Numbered from the stretch's first letter, positions 10,177 to 22,109 are shown. The stretch is DNA of 64,000 nucleotides from Dryocosmus kuriphilus (GCA_038277395.1 CM076196.1:133511867-133575866), one strand, 5' to 3'. Notes: a model not told the origin generated them from the letters alone. A program made the numbers and translations.

Positions 10177-10975
10177 ACTCCGTCGAAACGAAGACGTAGG
10201 GATACCAGGTCGAATCCCTTAGTATTCAGACCCTCTCACTGTAAGCGGGGCTCTGCAGAGAGCAGTCTTTTAATTCCCCAGCTTCTCACGTGGGGCCCAA
10301 TATGGCGCACACATAAAATACAAGTAATAACAATAAAAATAAGGGCCCCTATCAGGGGACTTTATTTATTTATTTATTTAACCCATCGCCAAAAGGGGAC
10401 GGCTCCAAAGGGGTCGGCTTCCAAGTAGCGAAAAAAAAATTACCGGGCAGCCAAGACTCCTCGCAAGGGGTCTTTGAATAACAAACTTCATCTGGAGCAA
10501 CTCCTCTTGCTCGTCATGCGGGTAAGAGGAAAAAGGGCTCCAAGGACACTCTCTTGAACAGGGAGACAAGAAGGTCTAAGGCTCTGAAACCACAGGGTCT
10601 GAGCTTTGCACAGGCACAAGATGGGACTGAGTCCCACAACAGAGTGCAGGAAATGCGATAGAGACAACGAGACATCTCTACACGTTCTATGCCAATGTCC
10701 GGCACTAGCTGGACTTCGGAAAGAAGTCCTCGGAGATCATTTTATGGAATCTGAGGAAATCTCAACGCTAAATGTGGGCGACATTTTGGGCTTTATTAAG
10801 AGGCCTGGGATGGGGAAAAGAGGCACAATGGACTTATAGTCTGAGCGTCGGTGGCGGAGGTGGTTTTAGTGGGTAGGGATATTTTAGGCCGAGTCCCACA
10901 CTCAGTCCATCAAAAGGATTTCCACCCCCTTCTCCAACAAACAAAAAAAATAAAAGAATAAAATAAATAAAATAA
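10177..10975 (+). mobile_element. R1-like LINE deletion derivative, copy 1
   Basis: The first 150 bp match the 5' part of the element at 44281-45024 (complement), including GTAGGGATACCAGGTCGAAT. The 3' part (about 10815-10905) matches that element's 3' end around GGCACAATGGACTTATAGTC. Between them is a remnant of the RNase H/C-terminal coding region. It ends in an A-rich tail (10925-10975). It is therefore an internally deleted LINE carrying both termini. Confidence 0.7.
10606..10839 (+). pseudogene. LINE RNase H C-terminal remnant
   Basis: The frame reads HRHKMGLSPTTECRKC followed by ETSLHVLCQCPALAGLR. This is the familiar C-terminal Cys/His segment after RNase H in R1/jockey-type LINEs. 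The upstream catalytic RNase H residues are absent. It ends in the 3' UTR that the 44-kb derivative shares. Confidence 0.75.
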
Positions 10976-11877
10976 TCTATCTGAAATGACAATGTAAAGG
11001 TTCCGTCGGAATATTTCCAACCATAGTTTGAGAAATCCGATATCACGTCACTGTGATACGAAAAAAATAATTTTTTGTTTAATAATAGAATATTTATGAT
11101 ACTAATTGGAATAAATCAAATATTTAATTATATGAAAGGTTAGTCTTGACAAAACATGGGAGAGATTGTAGTCGTTGAGGGCGCTGGAGATCACAAGTAT
11201 CTTTTTCCCGGGACTTTCAAATAAAAAAATTTCTTAAGTATTTATTTCTAAAAATTTCACCTTAAAATATAATTGTACATAAGCAGTAATTCAGGCATAA
11301 ATGGTTTAAGAACGCCTGTTAAGTTTCGATACGAAATTTTAATTTTTTTACAACACGCCTATACTTTTACTGTATACAGAAAGTAAACACTTCGAAAGCG
11401 TGCTTTAAATTTAGCTATAATAAAAAAATAATTTTTCTAAAAAATTCTTAAGTAAATTTCGTATATGTTTATAAATTATATATTACATTATATTTTTTCA
11501 TTGAACTGAATAATCGCAGAAAAAAGTAAGTTGTGTTAAGCAACTGTAAGAATAACAGCCTACTACAGTTGATGAATGGAAAAATTAGGTTCTTTTTATA
11601 TCTTTTTGTGAAAAATGTCAAATATTCTCGTTCTAACACCCTATGACGTGAGATGTTCAAGTGAGATAAACAGATTCTTCCACTTTCACCAATTGGTAAA
11701 CCTGTTGTCTTATTTTAAGATCATTCGTCGCTCTACCGTCGTAGAGAGCAGACGTACGGTGTGCGTATTTACTCTGTGCTATAAACAATTTATATTTCAC
11801 TAATAGTAATTCTTATAACGTTCTGTGAGATGTTGTGATCTCCTTTAACAACAGGAGGCATCAGGAGTAATACGATT
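10976..11877. other. Gene-free stretch before the jockey-like element
   Basis: No supported coding region. The right part, from perhaps 11600, is likely the 5' UTR of the jockey-like element; CGTCGCTCTACCGTCGTAGA near 11735 is the only G+C-richer patch and could mark its promoter or 5' end. I could not define the element's start or a target duplication. Confidence 0.45.
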
Positions 11878-13137
11878 ATGAACTTTAAACCTGAAAAAAT
11901 CACGACCCTGGATGGTTGGATCACCAGCAAGCCAGCAACGAAAAGGCGCAAGACTAACTTTGGTTTCAAATCGTCTGAGTTCAGTATTGAAACTGATAAC
12001 ATATACAATGTACTTGACGACAACAACACCGATGACGAAGCTGAAGGATCGATTAATACCGCTGCGGTAATACACTCTATTACCAATAAAATTCCACCCA
12101 TAGTTGTGTACAGTTATGTCCAAAATCACCTTGAAACCTTAAACAACATTAAGAAGTCACTCGTGAATGACATCGAAATTCGATTAAAAAGAAATCGCAT
12201 CATAGTTTATACCAAGTCTGAAGAGGATTACAAGTATATGATGATGGAATTTACCACCTCTGGAGTTGAGTTTCATACATATACACTTCCCAGCATAAAA
12301 AGTTTAAAGATGGTGGTAAAAGGAATTCCTCCTAACGTCAAGCCTGAAGATATTCAAGCTGACTTGTCTGAGAAAAATTTAAAAGTAAAAAGTGTGAAAC
12401 AAGTGTGTCATACTGATAAAAGTGAAGACATGAAAAGCGAAGTCAAACTGCCAGTATTTATTGTTGAATTTAGCTCGGACACAACAATAAAGGATGTTGT
12501 CAAACAACGCAGAATTTGCTTCTGTGTTGCTAGATGGGAAAAATATAAAGTTGGATCCCGTGTAACTCAATGTTACAAATGTCAAAATTTTGGTCATGTG
12601 GCTAAAAATTGCTTTAAAAAGCAAAAATGTGTCAAGTGTGCAGGAGATCACTTGGTTAAAAATTGTGAAATAAAAACAAACGATGATCTCAAATGTGCAA
12701 ATTGCAGTGGAAACCATGCAGCCAGTTATAGAAAGTGTGTTAATTATGCAAGGGTTATTGCAAGCAGAACCGGTGTAAAGGGGCCCTCTAGCGGACAAGA
12801 ACATGTCTACCAAAGCCAATCTTCCATCCACAAGGATTCTAGAGATTACAAGACCTCCCTGCCTGGAGAAAGTAGTCAGCACCCAAATTCTTTATTGTAC
12901 AGCGACGCTGTTAAGAGAGGATTTAAAGAGGGTTTAAGAGAAGATGGAAAACCGAAGAGTAATGAGGAGTTCTCTATAGGTGACTTGTTAAAAGATATCA
13001 AATTTTTCTTAGGAAATTTAAATGTAGGTAGAATACTCAATATTGCTAAGACCACTATTACTAAAATGAAAAGTACCAATGACGGAGTTACAAGACTAAG
13101 TTATATTGTTGAGGGAGTTATGGCCTTGCTAGAGTAA
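11878..13137 (+). CDS. Jockey-like ORF1 (Gag-like nucleic-acid-binding protein)
   Basis: This is an uninterrupted 419-residue frame, one of the few intact ORFs in the window. A variable acidic N-terminus is followed by a conserved central region (residues about 140-220) of the type found before Gag knuckles in jockey elements. Three zinc knuckles follow: CYKCQNFGHVAKNC, CVKCAGDHLVKNC and CANCSGNHAASYRKC (residues about 238-287). The protein should bind the element's RNA and form its ribonucleoprotein particle. The stop TAA overlaps the next ATG (TAATG at 13135-13139), suggesting ORF2 was translated by termination-reinitiation. Confidence 0.88.
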   Translation: MNFKPEKITTLDGWITSKPATKRRKTNFGFKSSEFSIETDNIYNVLDDNNTDDEAEGSINTAAVIHSITNKIPPIVVYSYVQNHLETLNNIKKSLVNDIEIRLKRNRIIVYTKSEEDYKYMMMEFTTSGVEFHTYTLPSIKSLKMVVKGIPPNVKPEDIQADLSEKNLKVKSVKQVCHTDKSEDMKSEVKLPVFIVEFSSDTTIKDVVKQRRICFCVARWEKYKVGSRVTQCYKCQNFGHVAKNCFKKQKCVKCAGDHLVKNCEIKTNDDLKCANCSGNHAASYRKCVNYARVIASRTGVKGPSSGQEHVYQSQSSIHKDSRDYKTSLPGESSQHPNSLLYSDAVKRGFKEGLREDGKPKSNEEFSIGDLLKDIKFFLGNLNVGRILNIAKTTITKMKSTNDGVTRLSYIVEGVMALLE

Positions 13138-15814
13138 TGAATTCTCAGAATCAAAACATAAAATTTTTAACGTGAAATGCAAATTCTATTAAATTCAAAA
13201 TTCATGAACTAAAAAATATAATCAATGATCTAAAGCTAGATATAATTGGTATAAGTGAAACCAGAATTGATTACAAGTACAAGCTTAAAGTGCCTAACTA
13301 CTCAATTTATAGGGCAGATAGGAATAATGCTGGTGGAGGAGTAGCACTCTTAATTAACAATAGAATCAAACATAATTTAATTAAAATGCCTATACTGGTT
13401 AATATGGAAGCTGTCGGCATTAAAATCGATACAGGAAACAGTAATATTGTTTGTATACAAGTCTATGTTCCTCCTAAGAAAGCTATTTGTAAAAGTGACC
13501 TAACAAAAATATTCCATTTAAATTCCAAAGTAATAGTTATGGGTGACCTAAATGCAAGGAATGTTCAATGGAACTGTTTTACAAACAATGCAAGTGGTAA
13601 AATGTTGATCAACACATGTATAGATCAAGGTGTAGCAATTGCGGCTCCAGTACTTCCTACGCACTTTCCCAAAATTGGTAGACCTAGTGTTCTTGATTTA
13701 TTTTTAATTAAGAACATAAAAAACTATACTAGACATCTAACTTTGCAAATTATCAACTCGGACCATAACCCTGTGGTGACTAATATTTATACCAAAACAA
13801 CTTCTGCACCAACTCAAATAATATACGATTACAGAAATGCTAACTGGGAAGGTTTCAGAAATCAAATTGACCAAAACATAAACTTAAAATTCTATATTAA
13901 ATCTCGACAGGATATTGAAGATAAAGTAAATGAACTTACTGAAATCGTCAGTGAAGCAACTAGATTCAATATACCCAGTAAAAAGATCCAACCTTACAAT
14001 CCATTTTTTCCTAGCAATATTAAAATATGTATAAAAATAAAAAATAAATTAAGGAGAATTTTCCAGCGTAACAGAAGTACCAGAAATAAAAATATGCTCT
14101 CACTAATGCAAAAATTTGTCAATTTAATAATACTAAATTGGAATACACTACAGTGGAATGTTACTCTTATGAATTCTAAACCCTCCGATGGTTCTTTTTG
14201 GAAGCTAACTAAAGCCTTTACTAAAAAGAATTTTGAAATACCACCACTTGTCATAGGTAATCAAACTTGTTTTAAAGATGAAGATAAAGCCTTAGCGCTG
14301 GCAAATTATTTTTCTTCTGCCAGCGTCTCAACTTTAAATCTCGGTTCATTAGAACACAATAAAAAAGTATCCAGATCCGTGAATAAATTTGTAAAAAATA
14401 CATTGATAATATCTGAGAAAATCGATTATGTATCACCTACTGAAATTAGTAAAGTTCTAAAAAAGATTAAAAACAAAAAGTCTTCTGGCTATGATGGAAT
14501 TACTTCCAATATCTTAAAAAATCTCACACGTAAATCTCTTGTTATGCTAACTAATATTGTAAATGGAATGTTTAGGTTAGGTCATTTTCCGAAGATATGG
14601 AAGAAAGCGAAAGTGATAGCTATACCCAAACCAAATAAAATCCTACACTTGTGTCTAGTTACAGGCCGATAAGTCTCCTCTTCTCAACTAAGCAAAGTCG
14701 TTGAAAGATTAATTAAAACTAGAATCGACACATTCTTAAAAGAAAAAAATTTAATAATAAACGAACAGTTTGGCTTCAGAGTAGGTCATAGTACAGTTGA
14801 TCAATTAGTGAGGCTGACCAACCACATAACCGATAAATTTAATAACAACATGCATACTGGGGCTCTTTTCTTCGATGTAGAAAAAGCGTTTGATACAGTC
14901 TGGCTTAACGGATTGATCTTTAAACTTATACAATACGGGTTTCCTCCTTACCTTACAATTATATCTGCTCATATATACGAGATAGGGAAATGTTCGTAGA
15001 AATAAAGAATGTTAAATCTCGATGTAGAAAAATGTATGCTGGTGTACCGCAAGGGTCTGTTTTAGGTCCACAATTATTTATCATACAATTAAATGATGTA
15101 CCCTCTACCAAAAATGTAAATAGAGCACTCTTCGCAGATGACAAAACCCTATTCACATCTTCTTATAGAATAGACACTATAATTAATAGACTGCAAATTG
15201 CTGCGAATAACTTTATCAAGTATTGTGATAAATGGAAAACTAAAATCAATGTCAACAAAACACAAGCTATTATTTTCACAAAGCGTAGGCCGGTCATACA
15301 TGACGAAATCAAAATGCAGGGTACATCTTTAATATGGTCCGATAGTGTACGCTGTTTAGGATGTACTCTGGACAAAAAACTCACCTTCACGAAACATGTT
15401 AACGTCTTGTCTCAAAAAGCTATCGGAAATCTAGTAACCCTTTATCTATTGTTAAATCGTAACTCTAAATTAAATTTATATAACAAGCTCATAATTTACA
15501 AAATGATAATTAGACCTGCTATCACTTACGCTTGCCCAGCGTGGAGCTTCATCTGCGATACAAATTATAAAAAATTGCAAGTTGTTCAAAATAAATTTTT
15601 AAGACTCATAGGTGAATTTAACAAATATACTATGGTGCAAGATATGCACGATTGTTTACATGTCGAATACATCAAAGATTTTATTATGAAAATTACAGAG
15701 AAATACTTTGATAGGATCTCAAACCATACTAATATCTTAGTAAGGAATGTAATGTATGAACCCTCAATCTTCAAACATAAAAGAATATTACATATTTTAC
15801 ATGTTGCCAGTTGA
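13137..15814 (+). pseudogene. Jockey-like ORF2 (endonuclease-reverse transcriptase), broken
   Basis: It starts at the overlapping ATG of 13137-13139. Codon 13 is a TGA (13173-13175) where the family has the Trp of the endonuclease WNANS motif. The frame then stays open to 14672 with endonuclease motifs (GDLNARNVQWNC, INSDHNPV) and RT fingers (KNKKSSGYDGITSNILKN). Frame changes near 14640, 14690 and 14980 break it. Beyond these the palm is readable: FFDVEKAFDTVW, AGVPQGSVLGPQLF, and the catalytic FADD box near 15136. Coding ends at 15814. One nonsense change and about three indels inactivate an otherwise complete protein. Confidence 0.87.
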
Positions 15815-16075
15815 TTGTTAAATGGCTCACTATTATTCTTAGGCAGTTGTAAATAATTCAACTAACTTTTGTGTTATCTGGTTTTTTTGTTCTAGTTTTT
15901 CCAGAAAACTAAATTCTAACTCAATTATTAAATAAAATCCATATCGCTATATTTTTAGTTCTTAGTAATATAAGATGGTTAGTCGTATTCAAGTACGTTG
16001 GAACATCAACCCCACACTTATGTAATTAATTCTATGTATAACCTCCAAAATGTGGGAATAAATAAATTAAAAATT

Positions 16076-16961
16076 TTATTTTAAGATATAGCGTCAGCAA
16101 AGATATTAATATCTAGATCCGACCTGCTGCAGCTGAAACCTCCAGAAGTATCCGATACTACTACAAAAATCCTGTTATAGTAAAAAGAACAGCGTCATTT
16201 CTGTCTCTCTTACTTTCATAGGGTTTTGGTAGCACCACATACCTCTAGAAGCGCCAGATGCAGCAGGCCGAATTGGCAGTGGGACCCTGGGCTTTTTCAA
16301 AGTCCAGTATAATGAATAGTCTATATGGACGATTAGAGTTTAGACACCTGTTTCTATGGTATGAAGATAGACAAACTTGTTCGGTAATTTTTGACTGATT
16401 CATTGTAACTCTCACTTTCTATCTTATGGGCCAGCAAAGGAGGGGGGATACTTGATAATTGACAAGGCGGGACTTCTTAATTATCGACTAACGCTCCTCT
16501 CTTGCTGGCCCGTAAGATGAAAAGAGAGAGTTGTAGCCGATCTTTTCAAGAATATTAAACATTTTTGTCTGACTTCATACGATAAAAAGAGATATTCGAT
16601 CAACTAGATTAGAGGCATCAGAATCCCACCCCTGCAGTGGGACTTTGGTTCATTTTAACGATCGAATATGTCCTACCAAATGAGGTAGACAGAGATGTTC
16701 GATCGTTTTGAAATTATCGACTGCAAACTCTATCTTTCTAGAACCTATACAACAGAAAGAGAAAGTTGTAGCCGATCATTTTAAAAGATGAAAGATCTGA
16801 TAGACAAACAAAAAAACTTAAAAATCTGATTTGAGTTTGAGGTATAAAATTTGAACTTCTAACATAAATTGTTAAATTACCATAAGTCACTACATTTAAA
16901 AAGCACTGACAAAACAAAGACTAGAAAGAAGTGAAAGTTGATTAAAATGTCAGGGTTGCAA
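16076..16961. other. Gene-free stretch with an inverted repeat
   Basis: No coding region is supported. At about 16415-16545 two arms containing CTTATGGGCCAGCAA and its near-complement CTTGCTGGCCCGTAAG face each other with flanking homology. An AGAGAGTTGTAGCCGATC phrase recurs at 16527 and, slightly altered, at 16758. It may be a decayed palindromic DNA element. Confidence 0.5.
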
Positions 16962-18260
16962 TTTATTATTATTCATTATTATATCATTAAACCGTTTCCC
17001 TTTCGGGGTAAGCGTAAACTCTGTCAGTTATAGCCTCGTTACATTACCAGGGATTAGGAAATTTATATATGATTGTGGAACGAAAGGAGTGCATATTGGA
17101 AGTTACAGATTATAGGTCGATCCAGAAGTCGCATGCTGCTCATTCAAACAACACACTAGTCCCACAACACCGCTCCGACCCAGGTCGCTGATCGATCTTT
17201 CTAGCAATCACCCCTGATGGACAGCTTCGCACAGCCATATGGAGATCCATACGCTAGATTCAATTCATATTCACTAGGCAAAGCCCTCCACCAGGGCCCA
17301 TGAGTATCAACAATTATTCGTTTCAGGCGATCGTCACACATTTCTTATAGACAATTTTTCGCGACACATCTCTATCCTGACATACAACTTTTGCTTCCTT
17401 TATATCCATACACCTTTTCATGCAAGCTCTTGTATTCCTATGGCTCTTTATATCTTTTCGCTTGAGAGTCTCATTCACATATTCCCATCATTCTTTCCTC
17501 GGTCTACCTCTTGGTGCGTGACCGTTCACTTTTCGGAGATACACTTGCTTCGTTAAACGTTCTTCATCCATCCTCTCAACATGACCAAACCATCTCAACA
17601 AGTTTCTTTCACTCTTGTCCATCAGAGTTTCTTCTGCGCCACATTCTTTCAGAACCCACTCGTTACTGACTTTATCTATTAGTGTTTTAATGCAAATACT
17701 CTGCAGGAAACGCATTCCAACCACGTTCACTTTAATTCTATTGTTTTCTTGGCATATCCAAGTCTCGCTACCATACAGCACAGTAGGTGCAAGTACAGAA
17801 TATTATATTGCAATTTTGGGTTTTATTTGCTACATTTTTACTTCTGTTAATGGCTCCTACACTGCCTATAACTTTACTATCTTCGTTTATACGTCTGGAA
17901 ATTTCTCTATCTACCTTTCCGTCAGCAGTAAACAAGCTTCCAAGATACACGAAATGATTAACTTGTTCAATTCCCTCACTGTTTAGAGAAATATTGCATA
18001 CTGTTTCCTCATCGCTTCTTTCGAACACGATAATTTTTGTTTTATTTACATTAATCTTTAAACCCATATACTCTTCGAGCTATCATTCAGTCTGCTCAAC
18101 ATTCTCTGCAAATTTTTCGCAGATTCTGCCATAAGTGCTTCATCGTATGAAAAAGTCAAATTACATACATACTTTCACTGTTCCGAGATCAACACCTTCT
18201 TTGTCTAAGCGCAGCGCGCCATTCGGAGAAATTGTATCCATATATATATTGTGACATTCG
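16962..18260 (-). pseudogene. LINE reverse transcriptase 3' part with ATT-rich tail
   Basis: On the minus strand the RT downstream of the YADD region is present (ALMAESAKNLQRMLSRL near 18110). Then come VYLGSLFTADGKVDREI (17768-18067) and the block MLYGSETW...LRWFGHVERMDEERL with RGRPRKE (17488-17781), and a C-terminus readable to about 17330. The 3' end is an AATAAT-type tail near 16962-16990. Frame breaks lie near 17775 and 18060. This is probably the same element as the endonuclease piece at 19595-20110, with about 350 residues missing between them. Confidence 0.8.
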
Positions 18261-19594
18261 AGTAACCTCGATAAGAGGCCTGCCCTTAGGCAAACCTTCT
18301 TGTTCACACGTGACATCCAGCTCCAGTAATCTAACGCGAGAGGAGTCTCACGCAGAACTAGAGCATAAAAAGCGTGGGTGCATGGAGAAAAAGTCAGTTA
18401 TCCAGTAGGCAGCAGAAGCACAAGCTTCTTCCTCTCCTCTAAAGGCATTCTGAGTCTGAACTCTAAAATACTTCAAGTTTGTGCTTTTGGTGAACCTAGT
18501 TAGGATAACGCCTGCGAACATTTTTTTATGCGTACCTATTCGAGAAATAGTGTCGGTTAATACCAATGTTCAACCTCAAATAAAACTGTTTTCAATGTCA
18601 AGGGAATATCCCATCCAAAGTAAATTATCAATCAGTGAGTGTGTGGTGTATAGCTAAGTGCAAAGGTAAGGTGGTGTACAGTGAAATCAAGTGATAACTC
18701 TTAGGTATATGTTTTCTGCATTGGGTTTGTTTAAAGAGTAAGATATCGCCATTTTAATTTAGTAAGAAGAGGGACTTATCCTAAACTTCCTACACAAAGG
18801 AGAGTGTGAATGAAGTCTATTCACAATATACAAATATTCTTTTCGAAAAAAAACTGGATTCATCCCCAATTTTCTCTACAATAAAGAATTTTGTTAAAAA
18901 CAAGCTTAATGTGGGGATTATTCTTTATTCTAACCCTTTATGAGTGCTTTCAACTTCTTATCTTACTGACATACATTTTCGACTGGCAAAAAGCGGGACA
19001 CGTCCCTAACTTCCTGCACAAGAGATTGTGTACGGCAGAATTCTAGGAAATACGACAAATATTTTACTCTGATAAAAAGTGCGATTTATCCTTAACTTTC
19101 TATACAGAGTTAATATTGTAACAAATTTACAAAAGCATTCACAGAGATAAGGAAATGACAGTCGGTCAATAAATCACAAAATTTACTGTCCCTCACCTGC
19201 CAGAGCTCACGGCACCCGATCTTCTCACCATTATAGAGTGAGAGTGACGGGTTTGATATACGAGTGAGAAAGAGTGAGACAAAGTAGACGCCAGGTAAAT
19301 AGGATTAGAACTCATTATTATAGGGATTAGTTTAAAGTGTGATTAAAGTGTGCCGAGTGAAAACCGTCAATAATCATATAATTAAATAAGAAAGGAACCT
19401 GCAAGTGTCATTAGGGTTGTATGGGAGAAAGTAAACATAATCACTTGTGAATTAGGGTATTTCGAAAACCACAAATGTTATAATTCTGCACAAACCACCA
19501 CTGTGTTGTATATACCCATTTGGGAATAATGTTTCATTGTATAAGCGAGTAAGGACATTTGCATTGTGTAGAAAAGCAAGCAAATTATCTTTAG
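18261..19594. other. Insert between two LINE pieces; threefold motif
   Basis: No coding region is supported. A phrase like GGGACTTATCCTAAACTTCC recurs in altered form near 18770, 18985 and 19080, and TGTGACATTCGAG near 18250 resembles an LTR start. It could be a decayed solo LTR or a short repeat cluster replacing the middle of the LINE; I could not find a matching right border. Confidence 0.35.
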
Positions 19595-20110
19595 CTAGAA
19601 TAGAATGTCAAAAACTTGAGTGCGAGAACATTTACTATGAGAAGTAATTATATACCATTCAACGACTCCCAGGAGGGCATTCTTTACTTCACTGTTTTCG
19701 CCATGAACTGGAGCGTAGCATGCTATAATAAATAATCTTCTGATTCCCACTTTCATTCTGACCCACAATAATCTTGGAGATATAAATTTATACTTTTTGA
19801 TATGTTGTTTTGCTTTCTCATTCATAAGCAATGCCACGCCTTGTCTAGCAGACGAATCATTTCTTGAGCAAAGAGCGATTCCGCAGTTTTCTGTATTCGC
19901 TACTTCACATCCTTTCTTCTTTGTTTCAGGTACACATAAAATATTTAACTTTCTCATATACATCGTTTTGAAGAATTCTCCCACTTTGAATCATTCACAC
20001 CTCGAGCATTCCAAACACTCAGTCTCCATTCATCGCCTGAAACTATTCCGGGGGCATCTCTTTTATCAATAGAAGCATCAACCCAATCATCCGAGGCTAA
20101 ATCATTGTTT
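19595..20110 (-). pseudogene. LINE endonuclease N-terminal piece
   Basis: On the minus strand, WRLSVWNARGVNDSK (near 20020) leads through a frame break into an apurinic-endonuclease start. That start includes RKLNILCVPETKKKG, GVALLMNEKA and IACYAPVHGENSE. The reading ends near 19600 where unrelated sequence begins. It lies upstream, in the same orientation, of the RT part at 16962-18260. Confidence 0.78.
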
Positions 20111-20199
20111 GTATTATACATTGCGTAAAGTTTACGCCCAACTACTAACTACAAGTGAAGAATGTATTCCACAATTGTCGAAAGTCGTTGTCCGAAATA

Positions 20200-20872
20200 T
20201 ATGTCCCGTTTCACGTCAAACGGATCATGGCTGTGGCCAAAATTGTAGTCAACTTACATAAGCCATTTTGAGCTTGAAATGTTCGCTAAAGAAAGTACAT
20301 TCAAAATAAACGTGGCCTAGTGAAAGCGAATATGTAGGATCCAATATGGCGGCTCAAAGATGTCAAAATTATGGGTCAGTTGTTAATAATTGAGAAAAAA
20401 TATCATACAGCAAGTAAAAACAATAAATATTTTTAGTTTAAAAGAAAGCTAACAAGTTTTTCTTTCAAACACAGTTTAATTTTTTCAAATTCAAAATGGC
20501 GGCCCGAATATGGCTTCTCAAAGTTGTAAAAATGGTGGAAAATTCATAAAAAGGAGTTGTTGAACTGCTAAAAGTCGGTATTGCTTTTGTTTTTAATGTT
20601 AAAACAAAGATTGTTATTTGTTCTTACAAAGTTAGTTCGATCTTCTTCAAATTCAAAATGGCGGCCTGAATATGGCGTCTCAAAGTTGCAAAAATGGTGG
20701 AAAATTCATAAAAAGGAGTGCTTGAACCGCTAAAAAGTCGTTATTGCTTTCGTTTTTAATGTTAAAACAAAGACTGTTATTTGTTCTTACAAAATTAGTT
20801 CGATTTTTTCAAATTCAAAATGACGGTTCCAATATGGCATCTGGTAGTTACAAGATAGGTCAAAAATACACA
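20200..20872 (+). repeat. Merlin left arm, outer part with 162-bp subrepeats
   Basis: It pairs with the complement of 24600-25232 plus 26901-27112. Subrepeat anchors CAAAATGGCGG occur at 20492 and 20654, with a variant at 20816, giving a period of 162. Each unit repeats an AAAACGAAAGCAATAACGAC-type phrase in complement. Confidence 0.8.
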
Positions 20873-20877
20873 TAAAA

Positions 20878-22102
20878 AAGTTTTTATACAACTTTTTATA
20901 AATTTTTAAGTCAATAAAATTTAATGTTTACTCTCTGCCATTAACAGGGTTCAGATTGTCTCAATTAGAGCCCGCATTACTTTTTTCTTTTTTTTTTAAT
21001 TTTAAAAAATTTTCTTAAATCTTTTTTCTTATGTTAGTTCATTTTGTAGCTTATTATATTTAAAGGTTTTCGTGTCTGAAGAAAATCTTTTAATTACGAG
21101 CTCACTTGAATTAACAAAAAACCCATGGGCATCTTGAATTCTAGTGACTGAAGGTGGATTAGAAAATCTTTTATTTAAAAATCGTTGAACCTTTTCATAC
21201 ATTTTTTGATTATAACGAAAGAATTTTATACTTTTAAAGTGATTTTTCGCCCATGTAAACAGAGATTCACTTGTTAAAATTGCTTCAGGTAGTTTAGCTT
21301 ATAAGCTGGCGTGGTAAACATCAGTTTTAAATTTGCCAGCTATAGAACGACATTGAGTTTTATCATGCACTACAGCATAAGTATGTCATGTATGACTGTA
21401 GAACTTATGATACAACTGCAGTTTATGTCATGCAGAAAATTATTACACCTGAAGTAAAAAAATTATGTCCCAAAGTTCGAAAGATTATTTATGTGTCAGA
21501 TAATGCAAGACAGCATTACAAAAATAAATATTAAATGGTAAACTTGATGCATCATAAAAGTCACTTTGGCGTTGATGCTGAATGGCATACTTATGCTGTA
21601 GCGCATGGTAGAACTCAATGTGATTCTGTAGCTGGCAAATTTAAAACTGATGCTTACCGTGCCAGCTTATAAGCTAAACCAACTGAAGCAATTTTAACAA
21701 GTGAACCTCTGTTTACATGGGCGAAAAATCACTTTAAAAGTATAAAATTCTTTCGTTATGATCAAAAAATGTATGAAAAGGCTGAAAGATTTTTAAATAA
21801 ACGATTTGCTAATCCACCTTCAGTCACAAGAATTCACGATGCCCATGGGTTTTTTTGTTCATGCAAGTGAGCTGGTAATTAAAAAATTTTCTTCTGACAC
21901 GCAACCTTTAAATATAATAAGCTACAAAATGAACTAAGAAAAAAAATAAATAAAAAAACAAAAAAAAATTTTTTTAATTCAAGAAGAAAGAAAAAAAAAA
22001 GTAATGTGGGCTCTAATTGAGACAGTCTCAATCCTGTTAAGCGCAGAGAGTAAACTTTAAATTTTATTAACTTAAAAATTTATAAAAAGTTGTATAAAAC
22101 TT
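20878..22102. mobile_element. 1.2-kb palindromic (foldback) element nested in the Merlin arm
   Basis: Arms 20878-21386 and 21585-22102 are inverted copies of about 510 bp with scattered substitutions, around a spacer of about 200 bp. The outer ends are AAGTTTTTATACAACTTTTT and its complement. The opposite Merlin arm lacks this block, reading straight from CACATAAAAAG into the sequence resuming at 22103, so this is a later insertion. The arms include coding-derived sequence. Confidence 0.8.
21395..21855 (+). pseudogene. Transposase-like coding remnant in the palindrome
   Basis: Plus-strand translation of the spacer and right arm gives IIYVSDNARQHYKNKY, then FGVDAEWHTYAVAHGR and CDSVAGKFKTDAYRASL. 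This resembles a protein family I have seen repeatedly in insect genomes with SDG..HFKN and HGK..CDG.GG..K motifs, probably transposon-encoded. Stops and frame breaks are present (after KNKY and after RASL). The right-arm portion exists again, inverted, in the left arm. Family assignment is an inference. Confidence 0.4.
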
Positions 22103-22109
22103 GGATAAA

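Larger units (their letters stand above)
11878..16075 (+). mobile_element. Jockey-like LINE, nearly full length
   Basis: An intact ORF1 is followed immediately by a degenerate ORF2 with endonuclease and reverse transcriptase, then a 3' UTR ending in the A-rich AATAAATAAATTAAAA near 16055. The 5' UTR probably extends left of 11878. The size of about 4.2 kb and the two-ORF plan fit the jockey clade. Confidence 0.85.

Noticed and set aside
11878..13137. Intact 419-residue zinc-knuckle ORF as a host nucleic-acid-binding gene
   Set aside because: The broken endonuclease-RT directly after it, joined by TAATG, and the three Gag-type knuckles make it ORF1 of a jockey-like LINE.
18250..19594. Complete LTR retrotransposon between the LINE pieces
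   Set aside because: A TGTGACA start is suggestive, but I found no matching end, no second LTR, no primer-binding site and no gag-pol frame.
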